Below are positions 16,123 to 23,416 of a stretch of 25,937 nt of DNA, piece after piece. The stretch is from QQUD01 sp039029915. Its GTDB lineage: Bacteria; Chloroflexota; Anaerolineae; Promineifilales; Promineifilaceae. Within the stretch, counting starts at the first letter, position 1. The number at the start of each line of letters is the position of its first letter. The DNA is taken from NCBI GenBank assembly GCA_039029915.1, contig JBCCFD010000055.1, positions 1 to 25,937 on the forward strand. The letters run 5' to 3'. Made by a program: the position numbers and the translations under genes. The notes beneath the pieces were generated by a model, which saw only the letters and a program-made list of their open reading frames with translations, was not told the origin of the DNA and did no database searches.

Positions 16123-18409
16123 TCTTTGCTTCTCCATCGTGGTCAACACCACAGACCGAGCCGACCCGCTAGCTATATTACTCAAAGCGCTCGAACAGCA
16201 GTCGCGATCCAATTTTGAGGTTATTGTGGTTGTTGGCCCAACCAAAGATCACACGCTGCAGGTTTTAGAACCGTATGCCGATAGAGTGACTATCCTGAGA
16301 TGTCCTGAAGCGAATTTAAGCCAATCCCGAAATATGGGCCTGCTGGCCGCCAATGGAGATATCGTTTGTTATATTGATGATGACGCGGTGCCCTGCCACA
16401 ACTGGATAGCTCAGCTTGAACGCCTGTTTGCCGATACGGCCGTTGCCGGCACGGGCGGCATGGTCTACATGATTCATCCCCGCAAACCGGTCGTTCAGCA
16501 TCGCATCGGCATCGCTTCATCCCTAGGCGAACAGTATGATGTGCAAACCTCATGGCTCGAAAATATTGTGCCTGAAAAAGCGGGCAAGCTGTGGTCGGGC
16601 CGCATGATGGGCACCAACATGGCGTTTCGCCGTCAAGACCTGCTAGATATCAATGGGTTTGATGAATTTTATGAGTGGCTCTATGACGATTTTGATATTG
16701 CGATGCGGCTCACGCAAGCGGGCAAAGTAGTGCATCCGGTTAAGGAAGCGGCCGTTTATCACGTGCCGGCTTCAAGCCGTAACCGCGTCGCCAATAGCTT
16801 CAACGCTCGGTGGTGGGTACAAACCAAGTCAGTTCTCTATTTTGTGATAAAGTATGGTTCGGCCGTTGGCGAGAAGCGGCGTGAGATATTTAAACGGTGT
16901 TTGCACTACGTTCATGGACATCTGCTTTGGGAGCAGGAACTAAGGCGACAGGGAAAAATTAGCTGGCCCCAACTGCTAAAAATGCAAAGTCAGGAGGTAC
17001 GGAGCAGTTTCATCGCGCTCTATCGCGGCCTCTTTCAGCCACGTCAACTCTTAAGCCAAGCAGTCGTTGAAAATGCAAAAAAGAAAATGGAACCAATACA
17101 ACCCTTTCAGCAAGATGCGTCTAAACAAAAAGCCTCTGTCGATCCAATTAGCGGTCGTCGACCGGCCATTACGATACCCGACCAGCCTTTGCGAATCGGT
17201 TTATTAAGTCGTGCTTATCCACCAAACCAGTATGAAGGTGTTGGTCGGCTTACGAATTTGATGGCGCGCGGCTTATTTGAATGTGGTCATACCGTTCACG
17301 TGGTGACGCAGGGTGAGCGGGACTTGGTCTCCTTTTATGATGGGGCCTATGTGCATCAGGTGCCGCAAGCCAATCGTTACGGCCGTTACCGCCCATTCAC
17401 CAAGTTGTACACTAGCCTCAACCATTGCCACGCCGTTCATGACAAGATCAAGCGGCTCAGCCTCAATGATGGCATCCAAATCGTTGATTCGCCACTCTGG
17501 CTTTATGATGGACTGATTACGGCCGTTGAGGGCAAGATTCCGGTCGTTGTACGACTTGTCACTGCGCTTAAGCAAATTGCAGATTTGCAAAATCTAACTG
17601 ACAAGGATACGCAACTGGCCGTCAATATGGAAGAGGTTTTGCTCGAACGGGCCACCCATCTGCTCCCCAATACGCACGCCACGATGCGTAAGGTTGAAGA
17701 GGTGTACAACCTAACGGTAACGCCAAGCGATTACTCGATTGTGCCGTATGGCATTGTGCCAGTGGACGATGAAAAGATACGGCCGTTTAGCCTCCAAGCC
17801 CCCCCTGAAAAATTTACCGTCCTTTATTTAGGTCGGCTGGAAAAACGCAAAGGCATTCGTGACCTCTTCCAGGCCATTCCCACCGTTTTAAAAACGGTTC
17901 CCAATGCAGAATTTATCATCGCTGGTGCAGACAACAGCACCCGAGATGGCTTCTTGGAACAGCACGGCATGGATTATGCCACCTACTTTCAAAAAACATA
18001 CCCAACCTTGGCAAAACATGTCTCTTTTTTGGGACAAGTCAGCGAAGAAAAACTGCATCAACTCTACCAAAGTTGCGATCTATTTGTGGCTCCATCGCTC
18101 TATGAGTCCTTTGGCTTGATTTATATCGAAGCCATGAATTATGCTAAACCGGTGATTGGCTGTCGGGCCGGGGGAATTCCTGAAGTTATAGACGAAGGCA
18201 TTACTGGAAAAATTGTAGATCCAAACGCCCCAGCACAGCTTGCTGAAGCCATGATTGCGTTTTTAACCAACCCTCAACAGCTGTATGAGATGGGAACGGC
18301 TGGCCGCCAACAGCTCATGGAACGGTTTACGTATGTCCAAATGGCCAAACAATATGCGGCCGTTTATCAGCAGGTGATCGAAGCAGAACAGAGAAGATTA
18401 GCCTCGTGA
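16109..18409 (+). CDS. Fused GT2-GT4 bifunctional glycosyltransferase
   Basis: The 766-residue protein joins two glycosyltransferases. Residues 1 to about 290 are a GT-A (family 2) domain: FSIVVNTTDRAD, a VVVGPTKDHT loop, the metal site in CYIDDDAVP, and a YEWLYDDFDIAMRL acceptor motif. Residues about 360-766 are a GT-B (family 4) domain: IGLLSRAYPPNQYEGVGRL opens it, VLYLGRLEKRKGIRDLFQA is the hinge strand, and ESFGLIYIEAMNYAKPVI has the two glutamates of the EX7E motif. A helical linker of about 70 residues connects them. The two active sites could add successive sugars to the same chain. The start is the ATG at 16109, overlapping the upstream gene; TTG at 16091 is possible. The enzyme should be cytosolic or peripheral to the membrane. 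Confidence 0.9.
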   Translation: MSTANLCFSIVVNTTDRADPLAILLKALEQQSRSNFEVIVVVGPTKDHTLQVLEPYADRVTILRCPEANLSQSRNMGLLAANGDIVCYIDDDAVPCHNWIAQLERLFADTAVAGTGGMVYMIHPRKPVVQHRIGIASSLGEQYDVQTSWLENIVPEKAGKLWSGRMMGTNMAFRRQDLLDINGFDEFYEWLYDDFDIAMRLTQAGKVVHPVKEAAVYHVPASSRNRVANSFNARWWVQTKSVLYFVIKYGSAVGEKRREIFKRCLHYVHGHLLWEQELRRQGKISWPQLLKMQSQEVRSSFIALYRGLFQPRQLLSQAVVENAKKKMEPIQPFQQDASKQKASVDPISGRRPAITIPDQPLRIGLLSRAYPPNQYEGVGRLTNLMARGLFECGHTVHVVTQGERDLVSFYDGAYVHQVPQANRYGRYRPFTKLYTSLNHCHAVHDKIKRLSLNDGIQIVDSPLWLYDGLITAVEGKIPVVVRLVTALKQIADLQNLTDKDTQLAVNMEEVLLERATHLLPNTHATMRKVEEVYNLTVTPSDYSIVPYGIVPVDDEKIRPFSLQAPPEKFTVLYLGRLEKRKGIRDLFQAIPTVLKTVPNAEFIIAGADNSTRDGFLEQHGMDYATYFQKTYPTLAKHVSFLGQVSEEKLHQLYQSCDLFVAPSLYESFGLIYIEAMNYAKPVIGCRAGGIPEVIDEGITGKIVDPNAPAQLAEAMIAFLTNPQQLYEMGTAGRQQLMERFTYVQMAKQYAAVYQQVIEAEQRRLAS

Positions 18410-18431
18410 TTCAGCGTGGGGAGAGAATTAG

Positions 18432-18451
18432 CCCCTCGATTTATCGGGGGG
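18432..18451 (+). terminator. Stem-loop after the GT2-GT4 gene
   Basis: CCCCTCGA (18432-18439) can pair with TCGGGGGG (18444-18451), with one T-G pair and a 4-base loop. It lies 22 bases after the stop. No T-run follows, so it may be a weak terminator or an mRNA-stabilising hairpin. Confidence 0.45.
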
Positions 18452-18461
18452 AGAGGTAAAT

Positions 18462-18513
18462 AGTTATTGGTTATTAGTTATTGGTTATTAGTTATTGGTT
18501 ATTAGTTATTGGG
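18462..18513. repeat. 14-bp tandem repeat AGTTATTGGTTATT, about 3.7 copies
   Basis: Three exact copies (18462-18475, 18476-18489, 18490-18503) are followed by a partial fourth. The tract lies between the GT2-GT4 gene and the coiled-coil gene. There are no spacers, so it is not a CRISPR array. Confidence 0.85.
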
Positions 18514-18527
18514 TAATTGTGACCGGT

Positions 18528-18571
18528 TTCTAGTTCCTAATCCCCGATCCCTAGTCTCCAATCTCCAACCT
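18528..18571. repeat. Inverted copy of the degenerate GATTGGA intergenic repeat
   Basis: The tract reads TTTCTAGTTCCTAATCCCCG then ATCCCTAGTCTCCAATCTCC. Its reverse complement matches the words of 3463-3486 and 11005-11046, so the family is found in both orientations. Confidence 0.55.
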
Positions 18572-18585
18572 CATAGGATGTCATT

Positions 18586-19245
18586 ATGAAGAGCACACTC
18601 ACAGCCGCAGACGTACTGGCTGATATCGAATTTGAACTATTACAAGGCTCTATTTCACGAGACGCGCTGGGTGAAGGCATTCAAACGGTGCGTCAGCATC
18701 AAAATAAAATCCGCAGTTTGGCGTTTGATTCAGCTGACGGCGAGTCAGCTCAACAAGAGGTGCTTAGCCATCAATTTCAGCTAAATGATATGCTGTTAAC
18801 GCTGCTACAGGAGATGGCAGGCAGCCTGCAGGAGATAAACCAAACCGCAGAATGGCTCGGTCAACAGCGGCGAGGGGCTGGAGAACGGCCGTTATTTTCC
18901 AAGGACGATAACGCCTCACTCCCGCTTAAATCCACCGATTCATTAACCCAAACCATGACGCTAAATGCCATCCACCAAGAAATGGAAGTGACACCAACCG
19001 GTCGCCCAATCCCTATTGTCAACGGATTCATCCGTCGGCTGCGCCTGGGTTTGCACAATCTTGTTCTTTTTTATGTCAACAAGCTAGCCAAGGATCAAGC
19101 CCGCGTCAACCACACCCAGGCGGATTGGCTTATGCATCTCAACGCCATCAATCGGCATCAGCAGGAAGAGATTGAGGAGCTAACCAGAATTGTGCAAAAC
19201 CTGCAGGAAAAGGTGAACGCTCTTGAGGGAAAAACGGCCGCCTAA
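18586..19245 (+). CDS. Uncharacterised coiled-coil protein in glycan cluster
   Basis: I do not recognise this 219-residue protein as a named family. Residues 5-90 are predicted helical and Gln-rich. A segment RPIPIVNGFIRRLRLGLHNLVLFYVNKLAKDQ is read in part as RPIPIVNGFIRRLRLGLHNL (about 143-162), then a hydrophobic, amphipathic stretch that may lie on the membrane. The last 40 residues form a leucine-heptad coiled coil (EEIEELTRIVQNLQEKVNAL). Proteins of this kind are often found beside glycosyltransferases and methyltransferases of surface-polysaccharide loci, possibly as scaffolds. AGGA is 7 bases before the start. Its stop overlaps the next start by one base (TAATG), so translation is coupled to the sulfotransferase. 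The function is unknown. Confidence 0.8.
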   Translation: MKSTLTAADVLADIEFELLQGSISRDALGEGIQTVRQHQNKIRSLAFDSADGESAQQEVLSHQFQLNDMLLTLLQEMAGSLQEINQTAEWLGQQRRGAGERPLFSKDDNASLPLKSTDSLTQTMTLNAIHQEMEVTPTGRPIPIVNGFIRRLRLGLHNLVLFYVNKLAKDQARVNHTQADWLMHLNAINRHQQEEIEELTRIVQNLQEKVNALEGKTAA

Positions 19246-20105
19246 TGCCCCTTGACCCACAGCCAGACCACGTCATCTTTTTACATATACCGAAAACGGC
19301 GGGGAGTACGCTTTATCGCATATTGGAACGCCACTACCACTTCTCCCAAATCTACACCATCTGGCAATCGGGCACCTTAGCTGAGTTTAACGCGCTCCCG
19401 GCAGAGAAAAAGCAAACGATCAAACTGCTTCGTGGGCACGCTGGGTATGGCACCCATGAACAACTGCCGGGCCGTTCTGCCTACTTCACCATATTGAGAA
19501 ACCCTTCCGCCCGCGTCGTTTCTTACTATCATTTTATCCGCCGCACCCCACATCATTATTGCCATCACCAAATTATCAAAAATCAGTGGACGCTCCCGCA
19601 ATTTCTTGAAAATAAAGCAGACCCCATGGCAGACAACGCCCAAACTCGTTTGCTAGCTGGCTTGAGTTCGGGGCAAGAGGTGCCTTTTGGCACAATGACC
19701 GAGGCTCATTTACAAAGGGCTAAGACCCATTTACGAGAAATGGCGGTCGTGGGGCTAACGGAACGGTTTGATGAAACGCTCTTCTTGCTCAAAGATGTAT
19801 TTAGCTGGCAGAAGCTTCACTACGCCCGCCAAAATGTCACCAATCCAACCAAACAATCAGCTGATTTGGCCCCAGAAACGCTCGAAGCACTACAAAAGGT
19901 AAACCATTTCGATTGGGCACTTTATGATTATGCAGAAACATTATTGGAAGAGCAGCTTGACAATCTTGGGCCTGATTGGCCAGAACGGATTGCCCAATTT
20001 CAAAAGCAGAATGAGCGGTTACGGCCGTTGACCAACCTACTCTTCAACAGTCGCAAATATTCAGTTCGTACAGCAATCAAACGGATGTTAGGAAATAAGC
20101 GCTGA
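19245..20105 (+). CDS. Sulfotransferase family 2 (heparan-sulfate-type) enzyme
   Basis: The 286-residue protein has the PAPS-binding loop VIFLHIPKTAGSTLYRIL (about residues 9-26) and the 3'-phosphate motif FTILRNPSARVVSYYHF (about 80-96). The Lys-Thr of the first motif and the Arg/Ser of the second are the expected contact residues. The IPKTAGST form is typical of the Sulfotransfer_2 group, which sulfates sugar hydroxyls of glycans and polysaccharides. It is translationally coupled to the coiled-coil gene upstream and ends the plus-strand glycan operon. Together with the Stf0 enzyme at 7545-8357 this gives two unrelated sulfotransferases within 12 kb. A MITE-like element follows it. Confidence 0.9.
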   Translation: MPLDPQPDHVIFLHIPKTAGSTLYRILERHYHFSQIYTIWQSGTLAEFNALPAEKKQTIKLLRGHAGYGTHEQLPGRSAYFTILRNPSARVVSYYHFIRRTPHHYCHHQIIKNQWTLPQFLENKADPMADNAQTRLLAGLSSGQEVPFGTMTEAHLQRAKTHLREMAVVGLTERFDETLFLLKDVFSWQKLHYARQNVTNPTKQSADLAPETLEALQKVNHFDWALYDYAETLLEEQLDNLGPDWPERIAQFQKQNERLRPLTNLLFNSRKYSVRTAIKRMLGNKR

Positions 20106-20176
20106 GCCACTCAATAGTGAAATCAACCAAATTTAGTGCCATAAACCGCAAAACCCTCTTCGTGCTTTGCGTCTCT

Positions 20177-20300
20177 CAGGCTTTTACCAAAGTCTGTCAT
20201 ACCCGCCTTCGCGGGTATCCATTCGTGTGTGGATTCCTGCCTTCGCAGGAATGACAGGTCAGGGCGTTTTTATAAATTTCTCTACTTTGGTAAAAGCCTG
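20177..20300. mobile_element. MITE-like element with perfect 17-bp terminal inverted repeats
   Basis: CAGGCTTTTACCAAAGT (20177-20193) and its exact reverse complement (20284-20300) bound a 124-bp unit without a gene. Inside are two hairpins with CTTC loops: TACCCGC/GCGGGTA (20200-20206, 20211-20217) and ATTCCTGC/GCAGGAAT (20233-20240, 20245-20252). An outer stem, CTGTCAT (20194-20200) with ATGACAG (20251-20257), could close them. The inner part resembles the widespread REP-like family with GTCATxCCCGC and TTCGCGGG words. TGCGTC occurs just outside both ends (20168-20173, 20302-20307), at unequal distance, so a target duplication is only possible. It lies between convergent genes and may also act as a terminator. 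Confidence 0.8.
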
Positions 20301-20340
20301 CTGCGTCACTACGCTGAGAATCTTTTTTTCAAAATTCACA

Positions 20341-21072
20341 TTAGGCAGATAACACCTTCTCAATCGTCAAATAAAAACGATTTGTATAGCTAGCAGGCGC
20401 ATCTACCAAATTAATTGGATGAAACAGCGCTAAATTGATAAAACGATTGTAAAAGTGGGTGCCAGCTGCTGACAAACGTGATTTTTTGTTCGCTCGAACC
20501 GCTCTGGCAAATGATTCACCCTGCCAAATGTAGTTCCCCGCGTAGTGCATGGAAACGGTTGCTGGCTGTAGCGCCTCTTGATAGGCCAATAAATGGGCTG
20601 GGGATGGCAACCCATTCTCAACATGTTCCCCTAGATAATGGTGCGGCTTCCCCATCACCGCTTCATGGAGATCATTCAACTGCTTTTCTAACGCAATATG
20701 TCCTTCATTGCCAAACGGAGCCGCTACCAACACAACTGACCGACTCACCCTAAGGCATTCTTGAATAAACGGCAGCCGATTCGGTTCCGGCAGATGCTCT
20801 AGGGTGTCAATATTGACGACGGCATCAAACGCATTTTCACCAAACGGCAGCGCCATCCCATCTCCCCACACGGCGCCCGTGCCATCTGGATTGACAGAGA
20901 TGATTTTGTACGGCAAAAATCGCGCCAAAAGTTCGATGCGCCCCCCAACATCGAGCACCACGATTTCTTTTTTGTGCCCAAACTGCTGTTCTAGTAGCTG
21001 GCTAATTACCTGATGACGCTCGTAAACATCATAGGGCATGAGCTGCTTTGGCATCAATTGACCTAAATTCAT
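20341..21072 (-). CDS. Class I SAM-dependent methyltransferase (Methyltransf_11 type)
   Basis: The 243-residue protein has VVLDVGGRIELLARFL (SAM-binding glycine loop, about residues 36-51), IISVNPDG (acidic strand end replaced by Asn-Pro-Asp), DGMALPFGENAFDAVVNIDTLEHL (about 70-93; motif IV and the post-motif EHL) and RVSRSVVLVAAPFG. This is the usual order of the UbiE/Methyltransf_11 group; the substrate is unknown. It begins 4 bases after the stop of the GT4 gene, with its ribosome binding site AAAGG (7 bases before the ATG) inside that gene's end. The two are one operon, so a sugar or lipid-linked glycan is the likely substrate. Confidence 0.85.
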   Translation of the reverse strand: MNLGQLMPKQLMPYDVYERHQVISQLLEQQFGHKKEIVVLDVGGRIELLARFLPYKIISVNPDGTGAVWGDGMALPFGENAFDAVVNIDTLEHLPEPNRLPFIQECLRVSRSVVLVAAPFGNEGHIALEKQLNDLHEAVMGKPHHYLGEHVENGLPSPAHLLAYQEALQPATVSMHYAGNYIWQGESFARAVRANKKSRLSAAGTHFYNRFINLALFHPINLVDAPASYTNRFYLTIEKVLSA

Positions 21073-21076
21073 CAGA

Positions 21077-22324
21077 TTACCTTTCTTCTCGCTTCCATTC
21101 AATAACTTGCTGATAAATTTCACGAACCCGCTGGGCGATGTGCGTCCAATTATATTTTGCATGCACCTTGGCCAGTCCATTTTTACCCATTTCAGCTTGT
21201 TTCGTTGGATTCTCAAGCATTTCAATCATTTTCTGCGACAGGTGCTGGGCATTATTGGGCTTAAAGAGCAAGCCATCTTGCCCATCAGTTATCAGTGAAG
21301 CAATCGCCCCCACATTGGCCCCAATCACAGGAATGCCGGCCGCCCAAGCCTCAGTAAACACAATGCCAAACGATTCGTTTGCAGAGGTATGCACCAAGAA
21401 ATTAGCGGCTTTGAGCAGCTGGGCTTTTTCCGCTTCGGGAAAATCATTGATCAAGGTCACCTTCTCGCTTTGGGCAGCCGACAAGTTTTGGCGCCAGGTT
21501 TCGAGTACGGCCGTATACTCCCGTTTTGCCCCGGCCAACAAAAGGCGCACATTCGGCACCCACTGCCACACGAGAGGCATTGCCTCCACCAGCGCGTCTA
21601 ATCCTTTGAGCGCCGACTGGCGCGTCAGCACCACAATCACGGGGTCATCCCCCCAGCCATATTTTTGACGAGCCGCTTCACGTTGGGCCTGCTCAAATGG
21701 CTCGGGCCAAACACCACCACCCACCACAAAAACTTTGTTCGCCTGCGCACCTCTTGACACAACCAGCTCTTTTTCAAATTCAGTCAGGGCTAAATACGCA
21801 TCCGCTCGGGCAATATCTTTAAAAAAATGGGCGCGGTCATATCCCCACACATCATCGGCATGTATAGCCCCTAACAGCACAACGGGCAGATTCGCTTTTT
21901 TTGCCCCCCGCACCGCGTAGTGCATGTGTAAAAACGGAAAGGTCCCCGCCATAACCACATCAGCCTTGCTATTGGCCACCTCATCGGCGAGCCCCCAAAT
22001 GATGGGGCCAACCTGCAAGCTCCGCGCCCAGTCGTGGTAGGGTAGCTTAAACCGATGAAATCCGTGTGCCGCCAGCTGGCGCGCCGTCTGGAAGCCCCGA
22101 TACACCGGAAAACGGCGTACGGTGACACCGTTGATCGTCTCAACACCAACCGGCATCGGACCACCCTCATCTTTCCAAAAGTAGATGGGTTTCGTCACGG
22201 CAGCGGTATAAACGGTAACTTCATCTTGATATTGGGTCGCCATTTGCTCACACAGCTGCTGAATCATCCATTCAGCCCCACCGCGCACGGGATGGTAAGC
22301 TTGTGACAGCTGCAGAATTTTCAT
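21077..22324 (-). CDS. Family 4 glycosyltransferase
   Basis: The 415-residue enzyme has a GT-B fold. KILQLSQAYHPVRGGAEWMI opens the N-terminal Rossmann domain; VIVVLTRQSALKGLDALVEAM opens the C-terminal one; ESFGIVFTEAWAAGIPVIGANVGA carries the two glutamates of the EX7E motif that binds the nucleotide-sugar phosphates. It is cytosolic and probably uses a lipid-linked or membrane acceptor. The start at 22324 opens exactly on the GT4 fold; the frame continues 37 residues upstream through low-complexity intergenic DNA. No ribosome binding site is present, but a TACAAT box sits 6 bases before the ATG, as for a leaderless mRNA. Cotranscribed with the methyltransferase gene. Confidence 0.92.
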   Translation of the reverse strand: MKILQLSQAYHPVRGGAEWMIQQLCEQMATQYQDEVTVYTAAVTKPIYFWKDEGGPMPVGVETINGVTVRRFPVYRGFQTARQLAAHGFHRFKLPYHDWARSLQVGPIIWGLADEVANSKADVVMAGTFPFLHMHYAVRGAKKANLPVVLLGAIHADDVWGYDRAHFFKDIARADAYLALTEFEKELVVSRGAQANKVFVVGGGVWPEPFEQAQREAARQKYGWGDDPVIVVLTRQSALKGLDALVEAMPLVWQWVPNVRLLLAGAKREYTAVLETWRQNLSAAQSEKVTLINDFPEAEKAQLLKAANFLVHTSANESFGIVFTEAWAAGIPVIGANVGAIASLITDGQDGLLFKPNNAQHLSQKMIEMLENPTKQAEMGKNGLAKVHAKYNWTHIAQRVREIYQQVIEWKREER

Positions 22325-22336
22325 GGCGGGATTGTA
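22325..22336 (-). promoter_or_regulatory. Candidate -10 box for a leaderless GT4-methyltransferase mRNA
   Basis: On the minus strand TACAAT (22336-22331), a 5/6 match to the -10 consensus, is followed by six bases and then the ATG at 22324. Transcription would begin at or next to the start codon. No Shine-Dalgarno sequence is present. Confidence 0.5.
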
Positions 22337-22423
22337 TCGTGAGAAGAGAGAAGAGAGAAGGATGAGGGCAGGATGGGACAGCCTGCTACGTAGCAATCCT
22401 GCCACTTTGCTCCCCTGTAACTC

Positions 22424-22438
22424 TGCTATACTCACCCC
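22424..22438 (+). promoter_or_regulatory. Extended -10 promoter for a leaderless hydrolase mRNA
   Basis: TGCTATACT (22424-22432) is an extended -10 box (TG-N-TATACT). It is followed by six bases and the ATG at 22439. No ribosome binding site is present, and no good -35 box is seen, as expected for extended -10 promoters. Confidence 0.55.
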
Positions 22439-23266
22439 ATGAATAACACATGGTTTTCTGAAACGGTATCAGTCAATGGCATTGCTTTACACTACACGCG
22501 GACGGGGGGAAACGGCCGTTCGCTTATCTGCCTACATGGCATCACGGACAATGGATTATGCTGGACACGTTTTGCACAAGCGATGCAGGCTGAGTTTGAT
22601 GTGATTATGGTGGATGCCCGAGGACACGGCCGTTCCGAAGCTCCCGCTACAGGATATTCTCCGCAGGACCACGCAGATGATGCGGCTGGATTGATTCAAC
22701 ATCTTAGCTTAGTCAACCCAATTTTGATTGGCCATTCAATGGGTGGCATGACGGCGGCTCAGTTTGTGGTGAGCTATCCGACCCTGGCCAAGGCGGCCAT
22801 TTTGGAAGACCCACCGTGGCTAAATCCGGAAATTGCTCCAATTTTAGCCAGCGGCAACCAAGGGTGGCGCGACCAGCTTGCTAAAGATCAACAGCGTCCG
22901 GTTGAGGCATTCCTAGCGGATGGTAAGCAAGAAAACCCCACATGGGATGAGATTGAGTTCCCCGCTTGGGCAGAGTCTAAAAAGCAGGTTAGTTTAAACG
23001 TGTTTGGTATCCTTTCGGCAGAAAGTTATGCGGCGTGGCCTCATCTGGTGGCTCAGTTTAAGGTGCCGGTTTTGCTATTAACGGCCGTAAACGAACGGGG
23101 TGCCATCATCCAACCCACCATCGCTCAACAGGCCACCAGCCTATCCCCCAACCTGCATCACCACCACATCAAAAACGCTGGCCACAGCATACGTCGTGAA
23201 CAGTTTGAGGCGTATGAAACGGCCGTTAGGGCTTTTATCGCGAAAGTTGATGGAGGGAATGGGTAG
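22439..23266 (+). CDS. Alpha/beta-hydrolase fold enzyme
   Basis: The 275-residue protein has the standard fold markers: LICLHGIT (oxyanion-hole strand, about residues 29-36), VDARGHGRSEAP, the nucleophile elbow IGHSMGG (catalytic Ser about 99), an acid residue expected in the LLTAVNERG region (about 210-218), and the catalytic His in IKNAGHSIRREQ (about 246). It is a cytosolic esterase, lipase or haloalkane-hydrolase-like enzyme; the substrate cannot be told. It is divergent from the GT4 gene and converges on the CPBP protease gene. The start has no ribosome binding site but is preceded by an extended -10 box, so the mRNA may be leaderless. Four copies of ACGGCCGT lie in it. Confidence 0.9.
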   Translation: MNNTWFSETVSVNGIALHYTRTGGNGRSLICLHGITDNGLCWTRFAQAMQAEFDVIMVDARGHGRSEAPATGYSPQDHADDAAGLIQHLSLVNPILIGHSMGGMTAAQFVVSYPTLAKAAILEDPPWLNPEIAPILASGNQGWRDQLAKDQQRPVEAFLADGKQENPTWDEIEFPAWAESKKQVSLNVFGILSAESYAAWPHLVAQFKVPVLLLTAVNERGAIIQPTIAQQATSLSPNLHHHHIKNAGHSIRREQFEAYETAVRAFIAKVDGGNG

Positions 23267-23360
23267 CAGGGTTGCAAGGTTGCAAAGTTACTGGATAAAA
23301 ACAATCAAAGCGTTTCAAATTTAATTGCTCGGGGAGGTTGACTCATAAAGCCAAAGGAAG

Positions 23361-23402
23361 CAGAAAGACAGAGATGATTGCTTTCATTTCCCTGTCTTTC
23401 TG
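23361..23402. terminator. Stem-loop between convergent hydrolase and CPBP genes
   Basis: CAGAAAGACAG (23361-23371) pairs perfectly with CTGTCTTTCTG (23392-23402) around a 20-base loop. It lies between two convergent stops and could end transcription from both sides, though neither arm is followed by a long T-run. Confidence 0.55.
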
Positions 23403-23416
23403 AATTACCCTTTCAT

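Noticed and set aside
18462..18513. Tandem 14-bp repeats as a CRISPR array
   Set aside because: The units are contiguous with no spacers and no cas genes are present, so it is a simple tandem repeat.
20167..20352. Small 61-residue open frame on the plus strand
   Set aside because: It runs through the MITE-like element and its hairpins, has no ribosome binding site and no recognisable product.
11146..22324. Classical Wzx/Wzy O-antigen cluster
   Set aside because: No flippase, polymerase, chain-length regulator or ABC exporter can be seen among the genes.
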